NCBI GenBank assembly: GCA_008330645.1
Contig: VLTN01000035.1
Location: forward strand, 186,001 to 250,000
DNA: 64,000 bases
Reading direction: 5' to 3'
DNA from: Cafeteria roenbergensis
Taxonomy: Eukaryota; Sar; Bigyra; Bicosoecida; Cafeteriaceae
Part shown: positions 10,235 through 19,037 of the stretch, piece by piece
Numbering within the stretch: the first letter of the stretch is position 1
Layout: each line of letters begins with the position of its first letter
Notes under the pieces: model-generated
The model's database searches: none
What the model saw: the letters and a program-made list of their open reading frames with translations, nothing else
What the model was told of the DNA's origin: nothing
Position numbers and translations under genes: made by a program

Positions 10235-11029
10235 TCACGCCCGACCGGACATGAACGCCTTGATGAACTCTTGGAGCTCGCGCGTCTCGCCTCCAGTGGC
10301 CTCCCCTTCGCCTAGGCCCTCTGGGCGCGCAATGTCGAAAATTAACACTGTTCTTGCATCGGTGTCGTGGTTGTTGAACGCAAAGTGCGCCTTGGAGTCA
10401 TCGAACACAATAATCTTGCCCTCCTCGTGCCACTGCACCACCCCGTCGACCACCACACCACACGTGCGCGGCCCCGGCACCGACAGGGCCAGGTGGCAGC
10501 GGAGGACGTGGTTCGCGAGGCTCGCCCACCCGCGGTGCGGCGCGAGCCTCGTTCCGGGGCCGAGGCGCGAGAAGAGGGCGGTGCGGACCCCGGGGATGGC
10601 CCGTAGAAGCCGTGTGGCCAGAGGCAGGCGGGAACACTCCCTCTCCACCCACACGGTGGCCGAGGGGTCGTTCGCCGGGAACGTGTACACCAGCGGAATC
10701 ACCCGCCAGTCCGCCTCCGCGGCGCCCTCCTCAGCGGCGGAAGGGTCGTCGGGCTTGTACAGCCCGGTCTCAGGCCACTCCACCCAGCGCCGCGTGGGCT
10801 CCTCGCCCATCACCTCGGACAGCAGGGCCTTGCGGAAACGCCTGACAGGCCCGAGGAACGGGTACACCTCCTCCCAGCGGTGGAAGGGCGGCAGCGGGCT
10901 CGCGGCTGGCCATCGCACAAGGGGCGCCTCGAACTCAATGGCAAAGTCCTCGTCCTTGGGGACGAATTCCTCGACGGGCGCATCCAATATTCCGCCCCAC
11001 GCAGGCTCCTTGCCGGCCGCGGAGGCCAT
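10235..11029 (-). CDS. Aspartyl/asparaginyl beta-hydroxylase-like dioxygenase
   Basis: A single-exon protein of 264 residues. The second half holds the Asp_Arg_Hydrox signature: a first metal histidine in LAPHRGWASLANHVLR, a conserved HLAL segment, FDDSKAHFAFN with the second histidine, and an arginine-containing TVLIFDIARP that would bind 2-oxoglutarate. Family members are Fe(II)/2-oxoglutarate dioxygenases that hydroxylate Asp/Asn in EGF-like domains or small molecules. No signal peptide or membrane helix is visible, unlike animal ASPH, so a soluble enzyme is likely. The start MASAAGKEP at 11029 is chosen over an in-frame ATG at 11146. It lies two genes from a secreted EGF-like protein, but substrate pairing is not shown. 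Confidence 0.85.
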   Translation of the reverse strand: MASAAGKEPAWGGILDAPVEEFVPKDEDFAIEFEAPLVRWPAASPLPPFHRWEEVYPFLGPVRRFRKALLSEVMGEEPTRRWVEWPETGLYKPDDPSAAEEGAAEADWRVIPLVYTFPANDPSATVWVERECSRLPLATRLLRAIPGVRTALFSRLGPGTRLAPHRGWASLANHVLRCHLALSVPGPRTCGVVVDGVVQWHEEGKIIVFDDSKAHFAFNNHDTDARTVLIFDIARPEGLGEGEATGGETRELQEFIKAFMSGRA

Positions 11030-11291
11030 TCGCAGAGGACGCAGCGGCTTGCCGAAGGGATTGCCGCAAGCAGCGCGCAATCGCAGATGGCCGCAGGCGG
11101 CCCGGGCTGCCCGCGTTGCGCTCCGGTGCAAAGGTCTCGCGTGCATCCGGGCGTCCTGCGAGCGGCTGTCTCCAATCGGTCAAGCTGGCAGAGCCCCGGC
11201 GCGCGCTGCCGTCCTCCCCCGCGTCGTCGCAGCCGCCCGCCATCCGGAGCACTCGCAAGGGCGCTTGGGGGCCCGATCGCTTCCGGGCAAC

Positions 11292-13436
11292 ATGGCAGCA
11301 GTCGTGCGCTCGTCCGACGGCTCCGACCCCGTGACCGAGACGGCCATTCGAGTCCTCAAGGTGAGAATTGCCGCGCCGCTAGAAAGCTGGTCGCCATGAC
11401 CTGCCGCGGGCGCCGTGCCCCTCCAGGTGCTGCCCAGGCGGATGGTAGCCTTGCCGTATGCGGGTGCACTTGGCAATCGCGCGCTGCCTCGCTCTCCGCG
11501 GTGGGACCCGCTCACACGTGTGCGAGTGTCCCGTCGACACTGCGCGGCGCAGGCTGCGGCTGTGAGCGTCCTCAAGTGCCCCATGGCGCTCACGACGATG
11601 CTGTACAAGGCCAAGAAGTCCGTGGTGTCCATGTCGATCAAGACATACTTGGACACGCCGCCGACCGAGGAGGAGCTCAGGGCCGTGGAGGCCCAGGCCA
11701 ACGCAATCATCGGGGAGGACGCGCCCCTCCACACTGTGCGCATGTCCAAGGCGGACGCCGAGGCGCGCTACGGCATGCGCATCTACGAGAACTTCCAGAT
11801 GCCCCTGCCCGCCTCCGTGGAGGAGCTCCGCCTCGCGTACCTGCCCGGCAGAGCCCTGGACTACGTGCCCGACGGCACGCCCATGCTGCCCTCCACAGGG
11901 CTCCTCGGCGGGCTGGCCATCACTGGCCTCAAGTTCAAGAACAAGAAGAAGGGCCCCGAGTTCTCGTTCAAGCTGACAATCACGGCGGAGCAGGACGCCG
12001 CGGCTCGGAGCGCTGCCACCCTCGGGGAGGCGAGCACGTGCGAGCCGCCCGCCGCAGCGGAGATCGAGGCCATCGACAACGAGCCGCCCTCGGGGGAGGG
12101 GACGCTCAAGGCCAAGGCGGTGGCGGAGGCGGTGACGGCCGAGGTGGAGGCTGCGCCCGCGGCGGCCGCTGCCTCCGCGGCGTCCTCTGAGCCCCCGTCG
12201 GGCGCCGGGGCCAGCGCGGGGGACAGCGCCGAGGCCGCTGCCGAGGGCAAGCAGGTCATCAACCCGTGGGCCGTGGAGGCCGGTGAGGGCGGCATCGACT
12301 ACGACAAGCTCGTGCGGGACTTCGGCTGCAGCGTCATCACAGAGGACATCGTCACGCGCATCGAGAACGTGACCAAGCGCAGGGCGCACCGCTTCCTCCG
12401 CAGGGGCATCTTCTTCACCCACCGCGACCTCGACCTCCTCCTGGACCGCTACTGCTCCGGGGAGCCGTTCTACCTCTACACCGGCCGCGGCCCCTCCTCC
12501 GAGGCCCTCCACCTCGGGCACCTCATCCCGTTCGAGTTCACCCGGTACCTGCAGCAGGCCTTCAACGTGCCGCTGGTGGTGCAGATGACGGATGACGAAA
12601 AGTTCCTCTGGAAGGATCTCACCTTGGAGGATGCCTACCGGCTCGGCAAGGCCAACGCCAAGGACATCATCGCCTGCGGCTTTGACCAGCGCAAGACCTT
12701 CATCTTCTCGGACCTCGACTACCACAGCCACATGTACCGCAACGTCCTCCGCATCCGCAAGGCCGTCACCTACAGCCAGGCCAAGGGCGCCTTCGGGTTC
12801 GACGGCGCCTCGAACATCGGCAAGGTGGCCTTTCCCGCCACGCAGGCGGCCCCCTCCTTCCCCTCCACCTTCACCATCCCCTTCGGCGGCCGCACCGACA
12901 TGCTCTGCCTCATCCCCCAGGCGATCGACCAGGACCCCTACTTCCGCGTCACCCGCGACGTGGCCCCCCGCCTTGGCTTCGAGAAGCCCGCGCTGATCCA
13001 CTCCAAGTTCTTCCCGGCCCTCCAGGGCTTTTCGACCAAGATGAGCGCGAGCGCGTCCAACACCGCGATCATGGTGAGCGACACCCCCGAGGACATCGAG
13101 TCCAAGGTTGGCAAGTACGCCATGTCCGGCGGCGGCCGCACCCTCAAGGAGCACCAGGAGAATGGCGCCAACCTCGAGGTCGACGTGCCCTACCAGTGGC
13201 TGCGCTTCTTCATGGAGGACGACGAGGAGCTCGCTCGCATCGCCACCGAGTACGGCGCCGGCCGCATGCTCACCTCTGAGGTCAAGGACATCCTCATCGC
13301 GGAGCTCAAGCGCGTCGTCAGGGACCACCAGGCCGCCAAGGCCCTGGTGACTGACGAGACGGTCGAGGCATACATGCGCTGCCGCGCTCTGGAGTTCGAC
13401 GCGCCGCCCGCCAAGCCCGCCAGCGCCTCCTCTTGA
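11292..13436 (+). CDS. Tryptophanyl-tRNA synthetase with N-terminal AlaX-like domain
   Basis: Exon 1 is 11292-11360 and exon 2 is 11553-13436, giving 650 residues. Residues about 60-167 resemble the second additional domain of AlaRS/AlaX: EAQANAIIGEDAPLHTV, a YGMRIYENF segment, and STGLLGGLAITGLKFK then NKKKGPEFSF. The CGGTH-type metal motif of active editing domains is absent. An acidic, Ala-rich linker follows, then a full eukaryotic class Ic TrpRS: FYLYTGRGPSSEALHLGH (HIGH motif, about residue 342), MTDDEKFLWKDLT, the IDQDPYFRVTRDVAPR stretch, and KMSAS (about 519) in place of KMSKS. It charges cytosolic tRNA-Trp. The AlaX-like part may help bind the tRNA. This architecture is known from apicomplexan TrpRS. 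Confidence 0.95.
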
Positions 13437-13688
13437 GCGGGTTCCGGCGTGCCGGCTGCGCTCTGCTTGTCCTGTCCCGATCGCACCGCGAATTCGTCTC
13501 ACAAGCATCGCTGCAACGTTGCCACACGCTCGCCGTCACGCAAACAGAGAGAAGACATCCCAACTTCACAGAAGCGCCACGCACGGCGCGACAACGCCAC
13601 GCTCGCCAGCTGGCGACAGTTCAGTGAGGCAAGCGCCCAATGGCGCGCGCAGGAGCAGCCCATGCAGGCGCTGCTGCCAGCCCTGGCG

Positions 13689-15149
13689 TCAGTGCCCCCC
13701 TCGCAACCGCTGCAGCCTCGCCTCCAGCTCCTGCCGGCGGGCCGAGGCCTCCCTGTACGCGTCGTAGCGCTGCTTGACGGCGCCCTGCTCGTCCGGGCGT
13801 GGGTCCCTCCCGTGCTCCTCTCGGAAGGATTTCATCCACTTCTTCACGACGGCCTTGTTCCGCTTGGCATCGGCTGTCGCGACGGCCAGCGCCTCTGACA
13901 GGGCCGCCTCGTCGTCCTCTTCGGCGCCGTGGTCCTCGGCCGCCTCGTCGTCCTCTTCGGCGCCGTGTTCCTCGGCCGGACCGGCGTCCTCCTCGTCGGC
14001 TGCCTCGGGCGCTGGTGCGTCGCCCCCGCCCTGGTCCCCCCGACCCTCCTCCGCCTCCTCCTCCTCCTCCTCCGCAGCAGCAGCAGCAGCAGCAGAGGGA
14101 GCAGCAGCTGCAGCTGCTTCCGGCACGGGTGCCTGCACCGCTCCCGTCTCTGCAGCCGCGCCGGCTGCTGGCTCCGCAGGCTCCTCGGCGTCGTCCTCTG
14201 CAGCCGCGCCGGCTGCTGGCTCCGCAGGCTCCTCGGTGTCGTCCTCTACAGCCGCGCCGGCTGCTGGCTCCGCAGGCTCCTCGGCGTCATCCTCTGCAGC
14301 CGCGCCGGCTGCTGGCTCCGCAGGCTCCTCGGCGTCATCCTCTGCAGCCGCGCCGGCTGCTGGCTCCGCAGGCTCCTCGGCGTCATCCTCTGCAGCCGCG
14401 CCGGCTGCTGGCTCCGCAGGCTCCTCGGCGTCGTCCTCTGCAGCCTCCACTGGCGCCTCACCTGCGTCGGTGTGGGCGCCGCGACTGACGTGGCCACGAC
14501 CACCTCCAGCTACCGAGGCGGCGAGGGCGTGCCCTTCAGCCTCAACCCCGGCACGCGAATCAGCGCCAGCACTGGCACCAGCGCCAGCTGGACTCGCTCC
14601 GCTGCTGGGGGGTGGCCCTCGCCCAGCCTCGGAGCCGCTGCGAGCCGGAGCCCCGTCAGGTTGGCCCGCGGCATCGCTGTTGGCTCCCCCGCCCGCCGCA
14701 GGCGGGCTTCCGCGAGCGGCTGCGCTGCTTGCGACTCTGGCCTCCACCTTGAACTCCCCGGCTGCGGGCAGAGGTGGTGGGGGCTGGAACCTAGGCGGCA
14801 CTGCCGCCTCGCCCAGGGTGTTGGCAACCTGCCGCTTGATGCCGTCGTAGTAGCCCGGCGTTACCTCGTGAATGCTGCGCTGCATGTCCGCCGTGGCCGC
14901 TGTCCTTCCGGAGGGCTTCTGCTCCACGAAAACAATGTCACGAGACGTATTGTGAGCCCCTTTCCCCACTACGCAGTGGACGTGGCCGGCGCGGTTCCGG
15001 GCAGCCTGAGGCGGGACCGCGTAGTACTCGTCGCCAAACTTGTGCAGCGTCCCGCCGTCCCGCGACACCGTGAAGAGCGCACTGGCAGGCTTCACTGGCT
15101 CGCGCCGAATGGGCCTGGCTTGCTCCGCCGACGACGCGCCCTGGCCCAT
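13689..15149 (-). CDS. Putative myristoylated protein with acidic 15-residue repeats
   Basis: A single-exon protein of 486 residues. It starts MGQGASSAEQ, a good N-myristoylation motif (Gly2, Ser6). An N-terminal globular part (TVSRDGGTLHKFGDEYYAV) is followed by a helix and a Pro/Ala-rich linker. Then come about six near-perfect copies of a 15-residue unit (AEDDAEEPAEPAAGA) and more acidic low-complexity sequence. The last 60 residues (WMKSFREEHGRDPRPDEQ then a charged coiled helix) resemble the C-terminal helix motif seen in FAM13-type proteins. Upstream ATG at 15239 is in frame but would hide the myristoylation site. It is head to head with the LtrA-like gene (146 bases between starts). 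The function is unknown; membrane attachment is inferred. Confidence 0.65.
   Translation of the reverse strand: MGQGASSAEQARPIRREPVKPASALFTVSRDGGTLHKFGDEYYAVPPQAARNRAGHVHCVVGKGAHNTSRDIVFVEQKPSGRTAATADMQRSIHEVTPGYYDGIKRQVANTLGEAAVPPRFQPPPPLPAAGEFKVEARVASSAAARGSPPAAGGGANSDAAGQPDGAPARSGSEAGRGPPPSSGASPAGAGASAGADSRAGVEAEGHALAASVAGGGRGHVSRGAHTDAGEAPVEAAEDDAEEPAEPAAGAAAEDDAEEPAEPAAGAAAEDDAEEPAEPAAGAAAEDDAEEPAEPAAGAAVEDDTEEPAEPAAGAAAEDDAEEPAEPAAGAAAETGAVQAPVPEAAAAAAPSAAAAAAAEEEEEEAEEGRGDQGGGDAPAPEAADEEDAGPAEEHGAEEDDEAAEDHGAEEDDEAALSEALAVATADAKRNKAVVKKWMKSFREEHGRDPRPDEQGAVKQRYDAYREASARRQELEARLQRLRGGH
14150..14452. repeat. 45-base coding minisatellite
   Basis: Six to seven copies of a 45-base unit (starting GCAGCCGCGCCGGCTGCTGG) differ by single bases. 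Read on the minus strand they give the acidic 15-residue repeat of the surrounding gene, in frame throughout. Confidence 0.9.
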
Positions 15150-15295
15150 GCTGCCGGGGCGCGGCGCGCGGGCAGAGTGCGGGGTTGCCGCAGCGACAGG
15201 CCGACGGTAGCCAACGCCTCGAGCAGAATGTGGGTTCAACCGCAGGCTCTGCAGGCCAGGCGAGGGCGGAGCAAGCCACCGGCCAGGGGCGCCTC

Positions 15296-16874
15296 ATGCC
15301 CCGGGTCGTCTGCTTCCGCAAGTTCCAGCTGCGGGACGAGCTCACGGAGGCGAACGCGATCAATGAGCTCCTCTTCGACGTGACGTTTGCCGTCTCGCTC
15401 GCGCCGCTGCAGCTCATCTGGCCGGACTCGGCAGACACCGGCATTTGGGCGGACTTCCTGCTGCTTTTCGTGTCCAGGTACATGCTCAGCTACCACATGG
15501 CCGTCTACAGCAACCGGTGAGCGGGCACAAGGGCACCGGGCTCGGCGCGCATGCAGCCCATCTCGCCGCGGCGGGAAAGAGGGGAGTGTGCCGCTCCGCG
15601 CTCGCCGCCCGCAATTGCCCCGGCCTGGCGTCCCGCGCGCGCTTCACCTGCGCCGCAGGTTCTGCAACGAGGAGTTCATCGACAACGTCTTCAAGGCCGG
15701 GATGATGATGGGCTTCGTGCTCATCGCCAGCAGCTCGGTGCTGTGCCAAGGAGACTCGTGCGGCAGCGTGATCACGCTGGGCCCGCAACTGCCTGGGGTG
15801 CTCACCAACTTCGCCACGCTGTGCCTGTCTACAGCCTTTTGCCACCTGGTGGTGGCCGTGATGTTTGCCCGGGGCGTTTGCCACCCCGTGGCGGCCGGCT
15901 TTTGCCGGCTGTACTCCATCTCCAACGTGGGCCTTGCGGTGCTGTGGGGCTGCGGCGCGATGGCAGCGAGCAGGCAGGCTCGCGTGGCGGTGCTGGCCGC
16001 GGCTGCGGCCGTCTTGCTTGCCGTGGAGGTGGCCGCCCGGCTCCCCTGGACGAGCCTGTCGTCTCGCCTGCCAGCGCACCTGGCCACTCGGATGCGCAAG
16101 TTCCAAGTGGTGTCAATCACCCAGGTGTTCGCGGGGCTGGCCCAGCCCCGGCTGGACTACTCCGTGCCGCTGTTCATGTTCGCGGGGGGCGCGCTGGCGC
16201 AAACGCTGGGCATGAAGGTGCTCTTCTTCGACTTTGAGGGAATCCACCGGAGCGACAAGGGGTTCGTTCAGCCGCAGTGGCTGAGCGAGACTGCGTGGGT
16301 GGCGCTGCACCTGGTGCTCAGCGGGACAATGACCGTGTTCGGGTCGGCGTGCTCCCTTGCGGTGCGCAGCGGCATCCGCTCCAGCGACACAGGCCAGCGG
16401 GCCGCCGTCGCCATGTTTTGCGGCGCCACCGCCTTGCTGGTGGTGTGCCTCACGTGCCTGAGCATCGTGCTGCGCGGAGCGGGGAGCGGCGTGCGGCGAT
16501 GGCGGAAGCGCTGGCGGGTCACCATCCGCCTTGCGGTGGCGGCGCTCATGGCCACAATGCCGTGGTGGGGCGAGGCCATCCCGTTGCCAGTGCTGCCGTG
16601 GGCAGTGTTTGCTCTGACAGCGGCGCTGGTTGGGGCGGAGCTGTACGGCCGGGCCCACCGCAGCCACTATGCTGTGGGGGGCAGTACGATGGACCTGGCG
16701 TCTATGCAGGGCATCGACGCGCTGGCCTCGGAGTCGTCTGCCGCGCACGGAGCGGGAGGGTACGGCACTGCGGGCGGCACCAGCGACGATATTGTCAGCA
16801 CGGGCCGCAGCCCAGAAAGGCGCGCGCGTGCCTCGAGTGTCACGTCTGAGGCGTCTGTTTATTTGTTCGAGTAG
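15296..16874 (+). CDS. LtrA-family polytopic membrane protein
   Basis: Exon 1 (15296-15516) and exon 2 (15659-16874) join at CG/G (SNR/FCNEEF), giving 478 residues. The early motif NELLFDVTFAVSLAPLQ matches the ELFFDLVFVFAI signature of the low-temperature-requirement A (LtrA) family. About ten to twelve hydrophobic helices follow, with the first pair crossing the intron, and then a Ser/Gly-rich cytosolic tail ending VYLFE. LtrA proteins are common in bacteria and patchy in protists and fungi; their substrate is not known. The gene shares a short promoter region with the myristoylation-motif gene on the other strand. Confidence 0.8.
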
Positions 16875-17296
16875 GTATGCCTGTTGCGCGGGCCTCGCGG
16901 CGGTGACGCGCCGCCGAGAGCCCGTGATGCGAGATACTCCGCTTGCGTTTGAAGCGTGCTTGGCGGCCGGTCCCCGCGCCCGCGAGCTTGCTCGCTCCAC
17001 ACAACGCTGCGGCGAGCGACGTGCGTGAGCACGGGGGCTTTGTGCAAGCGACCCCTGTGATGGGGCTCCGCTGGGCGGGCGAAACGATTCTCACCTTGCC
17101 AGCAGTTGAAGGGCTGTCATCGCCGGCAGAGGCAAATTTTGTGCTGTGTGCCCAACGCGACCGCAGCGGCACTGGCACTCGGTAGCCCCAACGCTGCCGC
17201 GCACCAAACCCTGCGGACTATCGCTGTGCTCAGGCGCAAGTGGGCGTGACAGCAGGTCCGCTGACCGTGGCCGCGGGAGCTCGGCGAAGTCAGCAA
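16875..17296. other. Intergenic region, promoter side of the CRT-like gene
   Basis: About 420 bases between two plus-strand genes. An in-frame upstream ATG for the next gene occurs at 17240. I see no RNA gene, repeat or conserved protein in it. Confidence 0.5.
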
Positions 17297-18766
17297 ATGG
17301 CAACCTCGGCCTCCGACGCCCCGCGCGGCGCGCCGCCGCGCTTGCTCTTGGGCGACAAGGGCGGGAACGGCTGTTGCGGCCTGCAGCTTCCAAGCTGGCT
17401 GCGCAGCAAGGCAGCCAAGCTTGTTGCATCGTCGCTTTGCGTGGTGCTCGGCGGCGTTGGGCAGGCCGTCTTCATGCCGCTGCTGATCGGCGCCCTGGGC
17501 CAGGCAGCGGGATCCTACGTGGTGTTTGTGCTTCTATGCATCACGTTCGTCATTGTGTTCGCGATGGCCACCTTGTTCCAGTATCTCTCCGGCGGCCTTC
17601 GCACGGCCGACCTCGCGGTCAACGACGGCACTTTTGCCCTCATCGGCCTGTGCGACTGCCTCAACGGCCTCCTCACGGTGTTCTGCAGCGCCCTGGACCG
17701 CACGCCCGGGGCACTGCAGGCGGTCCTGCCGCAGCTGGCCATTCCCTTCACCGTGCTGCTCTCCTTCGGGCTGTACCGCGTCTCTCTGTCGAGGCAGCAG
17801 TCCCTCGGGGCCCTGCTCGTGGTCCTGGGGGTGCTCGCCACGATGGTCCCGACCTTTGTTGCGATGGCTTCGGGGGGCAGTGCGGCCTACAGCCCGCTCT
17901 ACCCCGCGCTGTTTGCGCTGGGAGTCGTGCCTGGCGTTCTGACCAACGTGCTTCAAACCGGCATCTACAGGCGCCACCCGGGCTTCAACAAGACTCTCTT
18001 TCTCCTCTACAGGTCGTCGTACCAGGCCATCTTCGCGATGGCGTTCTTCTGGTCCGACCTGCTCCCCGGGCTGGGCACGTCAGCGACGCTCGGCGACATG
18101 GGCAGCCACATCGACTTCGGCGTCTCGTGCCTGTTCCACCCCGAGCCGGGGTCGAGCCGCTGCGGCGCCGCCTCGTGGCTGGGCCTCTGCTTCACCCTCG
18201 CATACTGCGCAACCTACTGGGGCGGCGCTGTGGTGATCGAGGCGGCATCTGCCAACTACGTGGCGCTGCTCAGCACCGCGAACACGCCCCTCGCGGCATT
18301 TGTGTGGTTTGTGGCGCCGGCGCTCACCGCTTGGGCGGGCGGCTCTCCGTACAGCGTGGCCGAGCTGGGATGGGGCATCGGCGCTCTCGTGGTGCTCATT
18401 GTGCCAGGGTCGCTCGTGTACAAGCTGGCGAAGCCACCCAAGGCAGCAGCGCCCCGCCGAGAGTCCGAGGTGGCGGCCATGGAGCGGCACATGGGCGGCG
18501 GGCTCGCAGACGCCGCTGCCCCGCTCATCGGCGACGGCGCCACTGACGGGCCTCGGGCAGACGGGGGCGGGGAGGCGGGAGCGGCCCCAAGCGAGCGGCC
18601 ACTGCTCGTGGACGGGCTGGGGTCGTTGACGGCGGGCTCCGGGGACCTCCGCGGGACGGACGCTCGCATCGCGAGGCTGCTCGCCCTGCAGCGTGCCATC
18701 GAGATCGAGCTGGATGCCACCGCCACCTCCAGCGATGACGCTCGCTTTGTCGTGTATGTGCGCTGA
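17297..18766 (+). CDS. CRT-like transporter (drug/metabolite transporter superfamily)
   Basis: A single-exon membrane protein of 489 residues with about ten hydrophobic helices. The order and motifs follow the chloroquine resistance transporter-like family: QLAIPFTVLLSFGLYR after helix 4, YRRHPGFNKTLFLLYRSSYQ in the middle, and a cysteine-containing lumenal loop (CLFHPEPGSSRCGA) before the helix pair ending SANYVALLSTANTPLAAF. In Plasmodium CRT sits on the digestive vacuole and plant CLTs move thiols from plastids. In a phagotroph a vacuolar or lysosomal peptide, amino-acid or drug exporter is plausible. The tail is acidic and Ala/Gly-rich. I prefer the start MATSASDAP at 17297 to ATG 17240. 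Confidence 0.85.
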   Translation: MATSASDAPRGAPPRLLLGDKGGNGCCGLQLPSWLRSKAAKLVASSLCVVLGGVGQAVFMPLLIGALGQAAGSYVVFVLLCITFVIVFAMATLFQYLSGGLRTADLAVNDGTFALIGLCDCLNGLLTVFCSALDRTPGALQAVLPQLAIPFTVLLSFGLYRVSLSRQQSLGALLVVLGVLATMVPTFVAMASGGSAAYSPLYPALFALGVVPGVLTNVLQTGIYRRHPGFNKTLFLLYRSSYQAIFAMAFFWSDLLPGLGTSATLGDMGSHIDFGVSCLFHPEPGSSRCGAASWLGLCFTLAYCATYWGGAVVIEAASANYVALLSTANTPLAAFVWFVAPALTAWAGGSPYSVAELGWGIGALVVLIVPGSLVYKLAKPPKAAAPRRESEVAAMERHMGGGLADAAAPLIGDGATDGPRADGGGEAGAAPSERPLLVDGLGSLTAGSGDLRGTDARIARLLALQRAIEIELDATATSSDDARFVVYVR

Positions 18767-18832
18767 AGCAGCAGCACCAGCAGCAGCAGCGGCAGCAGCA
18801 GCGGCAGCAGCAGCAGCAGCAGCAGCCGCTCG
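18767..18832. repeat. CAG/CGG trinucleotide repeat
   Basis: About twenty triplets, mostly CAG with scattered CGG and CAC, begin right after the TGA of the CRT-like gene and lie in its 3' UTR or the spacer before the next gene. Confidence 0.9.
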
Positions 18833-19037
18833 CGCGCGCGCGCACCACGGGAAGGGGCAAGGTTGTGCCGCGGAGCGGCGTGGTGTCGAGGGGGCCGCCT
18901 TGGCTTGTTGTTGTGACCTCTCAGGCACCGAATTGGGCTCCGACCGCGGCGCGCTCGAACCACGCCCGGCAGAGCCTGCCCGCAACCACGCGCACTCGCA
19001 CACCCTATGCCGGGAGGAGGGGCCGGACTGCTGCTCG

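Noticed and set aside
11379-13508. Minus-strand frame opposite TrpRS
   Set aside because: The plus strand encodes a complete TrpRS; the reverse frame is its shadow (repeated Val, Leu, Glu and Gly from GC-rich codons).
18767-18832. CAG repeat as part of the CRT-like protein (polyglutamine)
   Set aside because: A TGA stop precedes the repeat in the transporter's frame, so it lies in the 3' region.
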